Shown here piece after piece: positions 33,585 to 42,773 of a DNA stretch of 64,000 bases. Location of the stretch: contig JBEKMC010000010.1 of the NCBI GenBank assembly GCA_050008715.1, positions 1 through 64,000 of the forward strand, read 5' to 3'. This DNA is from JAKACA01 sp050008715. GTDB taxonomy: Bacteria; Actinomycetota; Acidimicrobiia; Acidimicrobiales; Bog-793. The notes under the pieces are model-generated. The model saw only the letters and a list, made by a program, of their open reading frames with translations. It was not told where the DNA came from and made no database searches. How positions within the stretch are numbered: the first letter of the stretch is position 1; the number at the start of each line of letters is the position of its first letter. Position numbers and translations under genes: made by a program.

Positions 33585-34556
33585 TCAGCCGCAGGTCTTT
33601 GCGACGCGCAACGAGATGACGTGGCCGTCTCGCACGCCGTACAGCGGGCCTTCCCCGTAGCAATCCTGGTGGGAGATCTGCACGACGCGGGTGGCGCCCG
33701 TGGAGATCGCGCCGATGGCGATCCCGGTTGTCGAGATGGCGACCGTGGCGATGACCTTGCTGCCCCCGATCGCCTGCATCTCGCTGTTGCCGTTGCCCAC
33801 CCAGCAGCCGCCGCTCACGACCGACACATGGCCCTGTGTGTCGACGATCCCCGCCAAACCGGTCGGCCCGATGCCCGGCTTGGGACAGGTGAGGACGTGG
33901 ATCGTGGCCACCACGTGTGTCCCGGCGGCCAGATCAGCAGTGTTCAGCTCCTCAACCTTGACCGTTGCGCCTCCGCGAAGCAGTACGAGCGTGTGCCCGT
34001 CAGGAAGAAACCCCGCCAGTGCCTTGCCGTCGAATCCTGTGACCACCCACTTCTTCGTCGACGTGCTCCACAGCTCCAGGTGTGAGTTCAGCACGGCGGC
34101 GCGCCCGCCGGAGCTCGAGACGGCCACTGTGTCGGTCTCGTAGCCGTACGTGCTGGACGGCAGCTGTACGACGGCGTGGGGCTTGCCGCCGGCGCCGGGT
34201 GCGGACACGATCGACGGACCGCCCTTGAGCGAATCGGCGAGCAAATACACCACCGAACCCGTCACGGGAGCACTCACCCACTCGTAGCTCGTCGTGCTGG
34301 CGGGGACGAAGAGCGTACGGATCAGGTGCCCGTTCACACCGGAGTAGAGGCCGATTCCGGGGATCGGGCCGACGCCGCCGTGCACCGGCGGCTCGTCTGC
34401 TGCGTAGTCGCCCGACACGGATAGCGACACCGACGCCGAGGTGGCTCTTGGGCGCCCGAGCGCTCTGGAAGCGGCGGCTGTGTTGGGAGCCACCGCCAGA
34501 GTGAACACGGCTGCGACGGCGGCGAGCGAGGCGGCGATGCGAGGGATTGGTGTCAC
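33585..34556 (-). CDS. Secreted beta-propeller-like protein of unknown function
   Basis: 323 residues. N-terminal signal peptide (RIAASLAAVAAVFTLAVAPNTAAA) and then an all-beta pattern of about 40-residue repeats without clear family motifs. Four cysteines (LTCPKPG, GGCWVG, HQDCYG, KTCG) may pair outside the cell. I do not recognise the family. Divergent from the next secreted protein, 133 bases apart. Confidence 0.75.
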   Translation of the reverse strand: MTPIPRIAASLAAVAAVFTLAVAPNTAAASRALGRPRATSASVSLSVSGDYAADEPPVHGGVGPIPGIGLYSGVNGHLIRTLFVPASTTSYEWVSAPVTGSVVYLLADSLKGGPSIVSAPGAGGKPHAVVQLPSSTYGYETDTVAVSSSGGRAAVLNSHLELWSTSTKKWVVTGFDGKALAGFLPDGHTLVLLRGGATVKVEELNTADLAAGTHVVATIHVLTCPKPGIGPTGLAGIVDTQGHVSVVSGGCWVGNGNSEMQAIGGSKVIATVAISTTGIAIGAISTGATRVVQISHQDCYGEGPLYGVRDGHVISLRVAKTCG

Positions 34557-34689
34557 GCCAGTAGGTTACGCCAGCGCGGTGCCATAACACAGCCCTAATA
34601 ATTCGATCATGGTGAGCTCACTTCCGACCGGTCAAATGGGCAGTGACCTACCAACTGCACCCGGAGCGGTTCCGGGGAAGGAGCAAGCC

Positions 34690-35187
34690 ATGAGCATCAA
34701 AGAAGCACTCAAGAGGAAGCTCTTGCCGATGACGGCGGGCGCTGCCGTTGTCGCACTTGCCGCCGGGGGCGTCGCCTATGCCTCGACGCCGTCGGCCGCC
34801 CCGGTGCCGGCAGCGGCTGCCACGGCGGCGAGCACGGCGTCGGCCCATCTCGGCCGGCTCGGCCTTCGGGCGGACGTTGTGCGCCTCATCCGACACACCA
34901 TCCATGCCCAGCTGATCGTCGACACGAAGAAAGGTTTCGAGACGATCGACATCGACAAGGGCAAGCTCACGACTGACTCGTCGACGACCATCACGATCAA
35001 GCGAGCGGACAAGGCCAGCGTGAGCGCCACGATCACGTCGTCCACCAAGTTCATCGGTTTGAAGGAGTCCCAGCTCGGCACCGGCGACGGCGTCGTGCTC
35101 GTGCAGCACGGCGGCTACGCCCTCTATGTGGCGGCGAGGGCGCCGAACACGTCCTCGAACAGCACGAGCTCCACCAAGCTCAGCTGA
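34690..35187 (+). CDS. Secreted protein of unknown function
   Basis: 165 residues with AAGGAG before the ATG. Signal peptide (KLLPMTAGAAVVALAAGGVAYAS), a linker rich in alanine, then a small beta domain (HAQLIVDTKKGFETIDIDKGKLTTDSSTTITIKRADKASVSATITSSTKFIGL) that resembles the short DUF5666-like OB strands seen in actinobacterial secreted proteins. The following two-component system may be related only by position. Confidence 0.8.
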   Translation: MSIKEALKRKLLPMTAGAAVVALAAGGVAYASTPSAAPVPAAAATAASTASAHLGRLGLRADVVRLIRHTIHAQLIVDTKKGFETIDIDKGKLTTDSSTTITIKRADKASVSATITSSTKFIGLKESQLGTGDGVVLVQHGGYALYVAARAPNTSSNSTSSTKLS

Positions 35188-35328
35188 AGACGGGATGCGG
35201 CGGCGCTTGCTGTGCGCTTGGGTGGGAAGCGGTAACACCCAGCCCCGCAACCAGCCCCGGCGATACCAGCCTTGCCGGCGGAGGACGAGTTCCTCCACCG
35301 GCAGGGCTGCCGGCGCGAGGCTGGTGAG

Positions 35329-36006
35329 GTGAGCCCCGATCTCGGCACGGTCGTCGTCATCGAGGACGATGCCAACATCGCGGAGTTGGTGGATCTCTAC
35401 CTGCGACGGGACGGCTTTCGTGTGCTGATCGCCGGCGACGGCGCTGCAGGGCTCGCTCTCGTGCGCCGCGAGCGACCGCGTATGGTGATCCTCGACGTGG
35501 GCCTTCCGGGAGAGCGCGACGGCTTCGAAGTCTGCCGCACTCTTCGCGCAGAAGGAGATTGGCCCGTCATGTTCCTCACGGCTCGGGACGACGAGATCGA
35601 CCGTGTCCTCGGGCTCGAGCTCGGGGCGGACGACTACCTCACGAAGCCCTTCTCGCCCCGCGAGCTCGTCGCCCGCGTCCGGGCGGTCCTTCGGCGCACC
35701 GAGCGGCCTCCGCTGAGCGACGCAGTCGTCGCCGTCGGCGACATCTCGATCGACCCGTCCCGGCGGGAGGTGCGCGTCGGCGGCACCCTGGTGGCCCTGA
35801 CCACCCGCGAGTTCGATCTCTTGCACTGGATGAGCGAGCACCAGGGGTTCGTGTTGAGCCGCCAGCAGCTGCTGGACGGCGCCTGGGGCTCGGGTTGGTA
35901 CGGGGACGCGCGCACGGTCGACGTGCACATCGCCCAGCTACGGCGCAAGCTCGGAGACTCCCTGCCGCTCTCGACGGTGAGAGGTGTCGGTTACCGCCTT
36001 GCATGA
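35329..36006 (+). CDS. OmpR-family response regulator
   Basis: 225 residues from GTG 35329. Receiver domain with the acidic pair EDD, phospho-acceptor ILDVGLPG (about D55) and KPFSP lysine (about 105), followed by a winged helix (ALTTREFDLLHWMSEHQGFVLSR, TVDVHIAQLRRKLGD, TVRGVGYRL). Partner of the kinase 51 bases downstream. Target genes are unknown. Confidence 0.93.
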   Translation: MSPDLGTVVVIEDDANIAELVDLYLRRDGFRVLIAGDGAAGLALVRRERPRMVILDVGLPGERDGFEVCRTLRAEGDWPVMFLTARDDEIDRVLGLELGADDYLTKPFSPRELVARVRAVLRRTERPPLSDAVVAVGDISIDPSRREVRVGGTLVALTTREFDLLHWMSEHQGFVLSRQQLLDGAWGSGWYGDARTVDVHIAQLRRKLGDSLPLSTVRGVGYRLA

Positions 36007-36057
36007 GGCCGACGGAGCCAATCCGGCCGGCCTTAAAGCCGCCGATGGAGCAGTGCG

Positions 36058-37443
36058 ATGAGGAGCCGGCTGACGCTCGTGCTCGTCCTGCTCATGGCGG
36101 CAACCTTGCTCGTCGCCGGCGTGGGCACGCTGCTCGTGACTCGCCGCGCGGCCCGCAACGATGCCACCCGCCAGCTGTTGGTCGAGGCGACGACGTTCGC
36201 GGGGGCGTCGAACCGGCTGCAGACACCCCGCCTCTTGAGAGTGGTGGACGAAGTGTTGCGACCGGAGAAGGGCCGCATCATCACCATCACGGCATCCGGC
36301 GACATCCCGACCCAGCTGCCCGCCGGCCTGACCGCCGCCGAGCTCGATCCGGCCAAGCTGCTTGCCGGCAGGGATGTCACCGGCATGGCGGACGGATCGG
36401 TCTTCGCCGCCGTGCCGGCGCAGCTCAGCGTCCGCATGGCCGCCCTCCTGCCCGCCGGCGCGCGCGTCGCCGTGTTGCTGACCCGGCAGGTGGGTGGTCT
36501 CGGCCCGAGTTGGCTGTACATCCTCCTCGTCTCCGGCATCACCCTCGTGATCGCCGCCGGCGTGGCGGCATGGTTGGCGCGCCGGATCACGCGCCCGCTC
36601 GTCGATGCGAGTGCCGTGACACGCCGCATCGCCGGTGGGGAGCTGACGGCCCGGGTGCCCGTCAGAGAAAGCCAATACCCCGAGTTGGCCTCGCTCGGCG
36701 AGTCCATCAACTCCATGGCCGAACGCCTGCAGGGAGGCCGCGATCGAGAGCGGCAGCTGCTCTTGTCCGTGTCCCATGACCTGCGCACGCCGCTCACCTC
36801 GATCCGCGGCTACGCCGAGGCGATCGAAGACGGAGTCGCGCCGGACGTCGCCGGGGCCGCCGCCGTCATCGTGAGCGAGTCCATTCGGCTCGAACGCCTC
36901 GTGGCCGACCTGCTCGACCTTGCCCGCCTCGGAGCCGACCGCCTCTCGCTGCACGTCGGGCCGACTGACGTCGGCGAGATCGTGGGGAGGACGGTGGACG
37001 GGTTTCGGCCGCGAGCGATCGCCGCTGCCATCGCCCTCGACGCAGTGCTGCCGCCGCCGGGGCTGCTCGTGGCGGCCGACCCGGACCGGCTCGGTCAGGT
37101 GCTGGCCAACTTGGTCGAGAACGGCCTGTCGTTCGCCACCGGCGTGGTACGGGTGAGCGTGGTCGATCCCAAGGAGAGGCAGGCGGCGGGAGGCTCGGTC
37201 TACGTGCTCGTCGAGGACGACGGCCCCGGGATCGCACCTGCGGATCTGGAGCGGGTCTTCGACCGCTTCTACCAGGCAGACCGCGGTGTGGCTGCTCGGC
37301 GCGGCCTCGGGCTCGGCCTCGCCATCGTCGCCGAGCTGGTCCGGGCGATGGGCGGCCACGTGCGAGCGGAATCGCCGATCCGTGCGGTCGGTGGCACGCG
37401 GATGGTGGTGGAACTGCGCCCATGGGCGGGCGGGGTCCAGTAG
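36058..37443 (+). CDS. Sensor histidine kinase
   Basis: 461 residues. Two membrane helices (about 6-27 and 158-180) flank a 130-residue outer sensor without a recognised domain. HAMP (RRITRPLVDASAVTRRIAGGEL), HisKA with SVSHDLRTPLTSIRGYAE (histidine at about 240), and HATPase with NLVENGLSFA, EDDGPGIAP, FDRFYQ and GLGLGLAIV. It would autophosphorylate and pass phosphate to the adjacent response regulator. Confidence 0.94.
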   Translation: MRSRLTLVLVLLMAATLLVAGVGTLLVTRRAARNDATRQLLVEATTFAGASNRLQTPRLLRVVDEVLRPEKGRIITITASGDIPTQLPAGLTAAELDPAKLLAGRDVTGMADGSVFAAVPAQLSVRMAALLPAGARVAVLLTRQVGGLGPSWLYILLVSGITLVIAAGVAAWLARRITRPLVDASAVTRRIAGGELTARVPVRESQYPELASLGESINSMAERLQGGRDRERQLLLSVSHDLRTPLTSIRGYAEAIEDGVAPDVAGAAAVIVSESIRLERLVADLLDLARLGADRLSLHVGPTDVGEIVGRTVDGFRPRAIAAAIALDAVLPPPGLLVAADPDRLGQVLANLVENGLSFATGVVRVSVVDPKERQAAGGSVYVLVEDDGPGIAPADLERVFDRFYQADRGVAARRGLGLGLAIVAELVRAMGGHVRAESPIRAVGGTRMVVELRPWAGGVQ

Positions 37444-37487
37444 CGGAGCCGGCCAAGGCGTCGGTTCGGTATCGGGTTCGAGCGACG

Positions 37488-38060
37488 CTAACAGGAGATG
37501 CTGACGAAGTTCAGCAGCGTGCAGATCGTGTTCTTCGAGACGAGCCACTGATTGCTCAGGTACACCGCACCACCAGAGGAACCCGTGAGCACCGGCTTGT
37601 GGTTCGGCCCGAGGACGTCGTAGACCACGGCAGCACACGGGCTCGGCAGGAACGCTTTGGAGCAGGCGGCGCCTTGCTCGAGCTTGATCGACGAGACGCT
37701 GGCGCCGGCGGCCTCTGCTGCGAGGGGCGACTTGATGGCCTTTGTGAAGGCCCCCCGCAGGCTGCTGCCGTCCTGTACGACGGCCAGCTTCGGCGGGATC
37801 GCCGGGTTGGCGAGGTCGAACAGTGTCGTGTAGGCGTGCTTGATGTCCGTCTCGGAGACACTCGTCGCCGGGAGCGTTCCCGAGGTGGCCGTGGTCGTAG
37901 TGCTGCTCGCTGTCGTCGTGGTGGCGACTGAGCTACTCCCGCAAGCTGCCAAGCCGAACGCGCCGAACAGGACCATCACGGTGATGCGCCAGAACTGCCG
38001 ACCGCCGATCCGGAGTGGTCTTCCTCTTGCGGGCACGTTCGGTCGTCGGTCGGATGTCAT
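37488..38060 (-). CDS. Lipoprotein of unknown function
   Basis: 190 residues. Signal region WRITVMVLFGAFGLAACGSS with lipobox LAAC. A Thr/Ser linker leads to a roughly 130-residue domain starting ETDIKHAYTTLFDLANPAIPPKLAVVQDG, similar in pattern to small alpha/beta (SnoaL/NTF2-like) domains found in actinobacterial lipoproteins. Three further cysteines could form disulfides. Convergent with the kinase. Confidence 0.75.
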   Translation of the reverse strand: MTSDRRPNVPARGRPLRIGGRQFWRITVMVLFGAFGLAACGSSSVATTTTASSTTTTATSGTLPATSVSETDIKHAYTTLFDLANPAIPPKLAVVQDGSSLRGAFTKAIKSPLAAEAAGASVSSIKLEQGAACSKAFLPSPCAAVVYDVLGPNHKPVLTGSSGGAVYLSNQWLVSKNTICTLLNFVSISC

Positions 38061-38138
38061 CGACCGTCATACTAGGGAGGACCTGCCACGGGTCGACCCG
38101 GCGGCAATCGAGGGTGCTAGCCCGTAGATTGCGGCTTC

Positions 38139-38774
38139 GTGAGCATCTCGACAAAACGCGGCGACAGCGGCACGACAGGTCTTCTCTACGGTGGGCGGGT
38201 TCGCAAGGACTCGGCGCGCATCGAATGCAACGGAGCAGTCGACGAGGCACAGGCGGCACTCGGCTACGCCCGCGCGCTCGTCTTGTCGACTGGTGCCAGC
38301 GGGCCTGGCAACCTCACCGGGGATGCCCTCGACGGCATGCTCGTGTCGATCGAGCGCGACCTGTGGGTTCTCATGGCCGAAGTCGCCACGTCCGACCGCA
38401 ACCGCGTGAAACTTGTCGCCGGCGCCTCACTCGTCACTCCGGAGATGGTCGAAATCCTCACGAGTCGTGTGACGGCCCTCGAGGCACTCCAGGTCGTGCC
38501 GAAGGAGTTCGTCGTGCCGGGGGAGAACCTCGCCGGGGCGGCCTTGGACGTCGCTCGGACGGTCGTGCGACGAGCCGAGCGTCTGGCGGTGTCCGCAGAA
38601 TTGCCGAAGGCCTCGGCCGTCGTCCCCTATTTGAACCGCCTCTCGGACTTGTGTTGGCTGCTGGCGCGAGCCGTCGAGCGGGAGCACCTCACGGCCAAGA
38701 AGGGACCGCCGAAGCGCACCCGGCATTCACCGCGCCTTGTGGCGAACGACAGCACGCGTACGAGCGGGCCATGA
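38139..38774 (+). CDS. Cob(I)alamin adenosyltransferase, PduO type
   Basis: 211 residues from GTG 38139. It transfers adenosyl from ATP to cob(I)alamin. TKRGDSGTTGLLYGGRVRKDS and VARTVVRRAERLAV plus YLNRLSDLCWLLAR are the ATP and cobalamin motifs. About 25 unconserved residues end the protein. B12 enzymes are not in the window. Confidence 0.93.
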   Translation: MSISTKRGDSGTTGLLYGGRVRKDSARIECNGAVDEAQAALGYARALVLSTGASGPGNLTGDALDGMLVSIERDLWVLMAEVATSDRNRVKLVAGASLVTPEMVEILTSRVTALEALQVVPKEFVVPGENLAGAALDVARTVVRRAERLAVSAELPKASAVVPYLNRLSDLCWLLARAVEREHLTAKKGPPKRTRHSPRLVANDSTRTSGP

Positions 38775-38781
38775 TGGCCAC

Positions 38782-40281
38782 ATGAACGTTCACGTGTCGA
38801 TCGCGACCGCTGTGCCCGATGCCCCCGCCGGTCATTTCGTCTTCGAGGGCCTCGAGCCTGTCTCGGGCGGCCTGGAGCTGGATCGGCAGCAGTGCGAGTG
38901 GCGGTCGTTCTCTGGAAAGCCGGGCGAGTCGCTCGTCGAGCGTGAAGGTGACGGAGTGCGGGTGCTCGTGGGGATCGGCGAGCGCCCGGCGCTCTCGTCG
39001 AGAGCGCTGCGCCGCGGCGCCGCCACGTTCGCGCGGGCTTCGTCGTCCTGCCCGTCGGCGAGTCTTGACTTGAGCGCGCTGCCCTCGGCCGGCTTGAGCA
39101 CGGTGGCGGCGGTGCAGGCGGCTGTGGAGGGGATCGGGGGAGCGACGTACCGTTTCTCTCGCTACCGGAGTGCGGAAAGTCCAGCCGCCCTCGAGTCGGT
39201 AACGCTCCTCGTGGCCGAGAGCGACGTGGAGATCGCCAACGAGGCGTTGCGTCGGGGCGTGGCAATTGCCGACGCGGTGGCGCTTTCCCGTGATCTCGTC
39301 AACACGCCGGCGGCCGACATGACACCGTCGAGGCTCGCCGAGATCGCCGGCGAGGTGGCCGCCTCCGGCGGTCTCGAGATCCGCGTCCTCGACGAGAGCG
39401 AGATCCGGGCCGAGCGCCTGGGCGGTCTGTTGGGCGTGGCGCGCGGCTCGGCCGAGGCGCCTCGGCTCATCAGGCTCACCTACGAGCCAACGGGGCCCAG
39501 TGCCGGGACGGCTCCCACGGTGGCCATCGTCGGAAAGGGCATCACGTTCGACTCCGGCGGGCTGTCGCTCAAGTCCGGGGACGGGATGATGACGATGAAG
39601 GACGACATGAGCGGCGCCGCCGCGGTCATCGCCACACTCGGGGCCTGCCGAGCCGCCGGCGTGGGCGTGCGCGTGATCGGCATCGCACCGTGCACTGAGA
39701 ACATGCCGAGTGGCACGGCCACCAAACCCGGCGACGTCCTCACGATCCGCAACGGCAAGACGATCGAAGTCCTGAACACCGACGCCGAGGGGCGCCTCGT
39801 GCTGGCGGACGGCCTCTCCCTTGCGGCCGAGGCAGAGCCGGATGCCATCATCGACATCGCGACCCTCACCGGCGCTTGTGTCGTTGCTCTCGGAGGCGAG
39901 GTGGCCGGCGTCATGGGCAACGACTCGCGGCTCATGGCGGCGGTGGAGCAGGCGGCCGACCGCGCGGGGGAACCCGTATGGCACCTGCCGCTCCCGCAGT
40001 CCTACAAGAAGCTCCACGAGTCCACGGTCGCCGACATGAAGAACATCGGGCGCCCAGGCGGTCCAGGTGCGCTGCTGGCCGGCCTCATCCTGGAAGAGTT
40101 CGTCGGGGACAGGCCGTGGGCCCACATCGACATCGCCGGCCCGTCGTTCACGGACGAGGATTCCTACGACCAGCGCAAGGGTGGCACCGGTTTTGGCATT
40201 CGCACGATGATCGAGCTGTTGTCCAGATACGAGGCGATCGGCTCGCCGGCTGATCACGCCGCGGATGGGAGTGTCCGATGA
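38782..40281 (+). CDS. pepA: Leucyl aminopeptidase (M17)
   Basis: 499 residues from ATG 38782. Two-metal aminopeptidase: VGKGITFDSGGLSLKSGDGMMTMKDDMSGAA (catalytic lysine and ligands) and NTDAEGRLVLADGL (signature and Asp/Glu ligands). The N-terminal domain is diverged. The C-terminus GGTGFGIRTMIELL is standard. Cytosolic peptide turnover; overlaps the ROK gene by ATGA. Confidence 0.95.
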   Translation: MNVHVSIATAVPDAPAGHFVFEGLEPVSGGLELDRQQCEWRSFSGKPGESLVEREGDGVRVLVGIGERPALSSRALRRGAATFARASSSCPSASLDLSALPSAGLSTVAAVQAAVEGIGGATYRFSRYRSAESPAALESVTLLVAESDVEIANEALRRGVAIADAVALSRDLVNTPAADMTPSRLAEIAGEVAASGGLEIRVLDESEIRAERLGGLLGVARGSAEAPRLIRLTYEPTGPSAGTAPTVAIVGKGITFDSGGLSLKSGDGMMTMKDDMSGAAAVIATLGACRAAGVGVRVIGIAPCTENMPSGTATKPGDVLTIRNGKTIEVLNTDAEGRLVLADGLSLAAEAEPDAIIDIATLTGACVVALGGEVAGVMGNDSRLMAAVEQAADRAGEPVWHLPLPQSYKKLHESTVADMKNIGRPGGPGALLAGLILEEFVGDRPWAHIDIAGPSFTDEDSYDQRKGGTGFGIRTMIELLSRYEAIGSPADHAADGSVR

Positions 40282-41210
40282 CCGGTGTCCCGCCATCGGC
40301 ACCCCGAACACCGCCGCGCCCGGCGGCACGCACCGCCGCTGCCACGACGAGAACGCGCCGTGTCGGCGCGAATGCGGCCAAAGCCGCCGAGCCGGCTGCT
40401 GTTGTCGCAAAGCCTGCAGCATCTGCAGGCGGAGCGCCGGCCGCAGCCGCACCCGCACCCGCACCCGTGCATCCGGCGACGCTCGCCATCGACATCGGCG
40501 GGACCGGTCTCAAGGCATCGGTCTTGGACGCGCAGGGCCGTCTGCTTGCCGACCGCGTACGCGTGGTGACGACGTACCCGGTGACGCCGGAGCAGATGGT
40601 CGACGAGCTCGTCAAGCTCGTGAAGCCGCTCCCGACGGCTGACCGCGCGTCGGTGGGTTTCCCTGGCGTCGTCCGGAGGGGGCACATCCTCACCGCCCCG
40701 CACTTCGTGACGAAGTCGGGCCCGGGCTCAAAGGTGGTGAAGGAGCTGCTGGGCAAATGGACGGGTTACGACCTGGCCGAGTCGCTCGGGGCGAGGCTCG
40801 GGGTCCCCGTGCGCGTCGCCAACGACGCAGATCTGCAGGGCTGGGCGGTCGTTGCCGGTCGCGGAATCGAGATGGTCGTGACGCTCGGCACCGGCGTCGG
40901 CACTGCCGTCTTCGCCGACGGCAAGCTCGCCCCGCACCTCGAGCTCGCCCACCATCCCTTCCGCAAGGGCGAGACCTATAACGAGCAGTTGGGCGAGGCG
41001 GCCTTCAAGCGCGTCGGCGTGGCGAAGTGGCGCAAGCGCGTGCTCGAGGCGATCGGGAACTTCCAACGCCTCGTGAACTACGACAGCCTGTATCTGGGCG
41101 GCGGCAACGCCCGCCACATGCAGGGGCACCTGGACCCGTCGATCACGATCGTGGACAACGTCGCCGGCATCGTCGGGGGAATCAAGCTCTGGGTGCACGG
41201 CGGCCACTGA
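40278..41210 (+). CDS. ROK kinase resembling polyphosphate glucokinase
   Basis: 310 residues. An Ala/Pro-rich tail of about 65 residues precedes the kinase core starting at LAIDIGGTGLKASVLD. VGFPGVVRRGHI, VRVANDADLQGW and TLGTGVGTAVFADG are the polyphosphate/ATP glucokinase (PPGK) pattern, and the ROK zinc cysteines are absent, as in PPGK. NYDSLYLGGGNARHM follows. Phosphorylation of glucose with polyphosphate or ATP is inferred from the family. Confidence 0.88.
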   Translation: MTGVPPSAPRTPPRPAARTAAATTRTRRVGANAAKAAEPAAVVAKPAASAGGAPAAAAPAPAPVHPATLAIDIGGTGLKASVLDAQGRLLADRVRVVTTYPVTPEQMVDELVKLVKPLPTADRASVGFPGVVRRGHILTAPHFVTKSGPGSKVVKELLGKWTGYDLAESLGARLGVPVRVANDADLQGWAVVAGRGIEMVVTLGTGVGTAVFADGKLAPHLELAHHPFRKGETYNEQLGEAAFKRVGVAKWRKRVLEAIGNFQRLVNYDSLYLGGGNARHMQGHLDPSITIVDNVAGIVGGIKLWVHGGH

Positions 41211-41314
41211 GGCGTCGTTGCGTGGAGCGGCGCGCTGCCGCGCAAGTTGGCTGGCCGGATGGTGCAGATACGCCGGCGGCCACGAGGAGCCCGCCAAGTT
41301 GCGCCGGCGGGTGC

Positions 41315-41333
41315 GGCGATCGCCCTGATCGCC
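41315..41333. terminator. Hairpin in the convergent gap after the ROK gene
   Basis: GGCGATC at 41315-41321 pairs with GATCGCC at 41327-41333 around GCCCT. Two 18 bp direct copies of CGGCGGGTNCGGCGATCG at 41305 and 41337 surround it. No T-run; a terminator role is an inference. Confidence 0.35.
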
Positions 41334-41357
41334 CGTCGGCGGGTCCGGCGATCGTCC

Positions 41358-41918
41358 TCAGGTGCCGAGCCAGCTCGGCGATGCGTCCAGAAGGAAACGG
41401 GTCACCGCGAGCGCCCGGTCGAACGTGTCACACAGCAGTTCCTCGCCGGCGAGCACGCGCGCCAGCGACACCTGACGGCGGGCGACGATCGTGAGGCGGC
41501 GCACGGCGGCTTCGGTGACCGAGCCGAAGGAGTCCGTTGCCGAAATCTCGAGCGGCAGCTCGAGACCGCCGACGCCGGACAGGTCGAGGGTGAGCCGGAG
41601 CAGATCTGGCGCGTTCGGTAGGGGAGGAACCCCCCAGTTGAACGTGAGCGGGAAGAACCACTTGTCCGGCGGGTCGGCGTCCTCGGGGAGGGCGACGACC
41701 GCATCCTCGAAGTCGAGCAGCACACGCGGCTCCACCTCGAGTGCGAGATGCAGGTCGATCGGCCCGCCGCAACCTTCCTCGGGGTGGAGATCCACCTCCC
41801 AGAACTGCCGGAGCGAGTACGTCTCCACGAAGTGCCGCTCGTCGTGCACGTGGAAACCGTGATCCACTGCATGATCTTTGAGCTCGGCCACGTAGCCGGC
41901 CACGTCAATGACCGCCAT
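41358..41918 (-). CDS. Conserved protein of unknown function
   Basis: 186 residues, acidic, no signal or membrane helix. It starts MAVIDVAGYVAELKDHAVDHGFHVHDERH and has an internal IDLHLALEVEPRVLLDFEDAVVALP block of alternating strands. I do not recognise the family. It diverges from the phosphatase gene, 45 bases apart. Coding is supported by strong codon-position bias and length. Confidence 0.7.
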   Translation of the reverse strand: MAVIDVAGYVAELKDHAVDHGFHVHDERHFVETYSLRQFWEVDLHPEEGCGGPIDLHLALEVEPRVLLDFEDAVVALPEDADPPDKWFFPLTFNWGVPPLPNAPDLLRLTLDLSGVGGLELPLEISATDSFGSVTEAAVRRLTIVARRQVSLARVLAGEELLCDTFDRALAVTRFLLDASPSWLGT

Positions 41919-41963
41919 GTCGTCGCAAGTGTATGCGCCGTTTGCGAACTACCGTGCCCGGTC

Positions 41964-42719
41964 GTGGACACAGCCTTGATGATGGGTGTGCTCGGCGAGG
42001 CCGCTCGGCAGGTCGCGAGCGCCCTTGACGGCCTCCCCGACTGGGGTCTGGCGGGCACACGCCCTGGTCAGTACCGGTCTGACCTGGCTGCCGACCGGGT
42101 CGCCGTCGGGGTGTTGACCGGTGCGGGCTACTCAGTGATGAGTGAGGAGTCGGGATTGACCGAAGTCCCTTCCTCGCCCTTTCTTGCCGTTCTCGATCCC
42201 GTAGACGGTTCGACGAACGCCTCGAGGGGGCTTCCCTGGTACGCCACGAGCATTTGCGTTCTCGACGAGGCCGGTCCGCTGGCGGCGCTCGTGCTCAACC
42301 AGGCGACCGGGAGACGGTACGAGGCGACTCGTGGTGGCGGGGCGTATCGGGACGGCGCCCCCATCCGACCGTCGCAGTGCCGGGAGTTGCGTCGGGCCAT
42401 CATCGGCATGTCGGGTTTCCCGGGGAAGTACCTCGGCTGGAAGCAGTACCGAGCGCTCGGGGCGGTGGCCCTCGATCTGTGCGCCGTGGCCGACGGCTCG
42501 CTCGACGGATATCTCGACTGCGGGTGGAACGCCCACGGTGGATGGGACTACCTCGGGGGCATGCTCGTGTGTCAGGAGGCAGGTGCCGGCGTGGCCGAGG
42601 CGCTCGGTCGCGATCTCGTGGTGCGTGGCCACGAGGATCGACGTGCGCCCATTGCGGCCGGGACGCCGGAGCTCCTCGATGCGCTCGTGGCCGCGCGCCG
42701 CAGCATCGAGCACCACTGA
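41964..42719 (+). CDS. Inositol monophosphatase family phosphatase
   Basis: 251 residues from GTG 41964 (ATG 41979 possible). Mg2+-dependent phosphatase with EESG, DPVDGSTNASRGLPWYA and WDYLGGMLVCQEAGAGV motifs, equal to the IMPase ExxG, DPIDGTxNF and WDxxAG blocks. The usual GGxGxx tail is shortened. Substrates in this family range from inositol phosphate to PAP and histidinol phosphate; none can be chosen here. Confidence 0.9.
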   Translation: MDTALMMGVLGEAARQVASALDGLPDWGLAGTRPGQYRSDLAADRVAVGVLTGAGYSVMSEESGLTEVPSSPFLAVLDPVDGSTNASRGLPWYATSICVLDEAGPLAALVLNQATGRRYEATRGGGAYRDGAPIRPSQCRELRRAIIGMSGFPGKYLGWKQYRALGAVALDLCAVADGSLDGYLDCGWNAHGGWDYLGGMLVCQEAGAGVAEALGRDLVVRGHEDRRAPIAAGTPELLDALVAARRSIEHH

Positions 42720-42773
42720 CGGGACCGACAGAGAGGTAGGTCGGGGGTCCGCGGGACACTACCCTCGGCACAG

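Noticed and set aside
35559..36779. 406-codon forward frame over the two-component genes
   Set aside because: Arg/Pro-rich, overlaps both response regulator and kinase, and has no conserved block.
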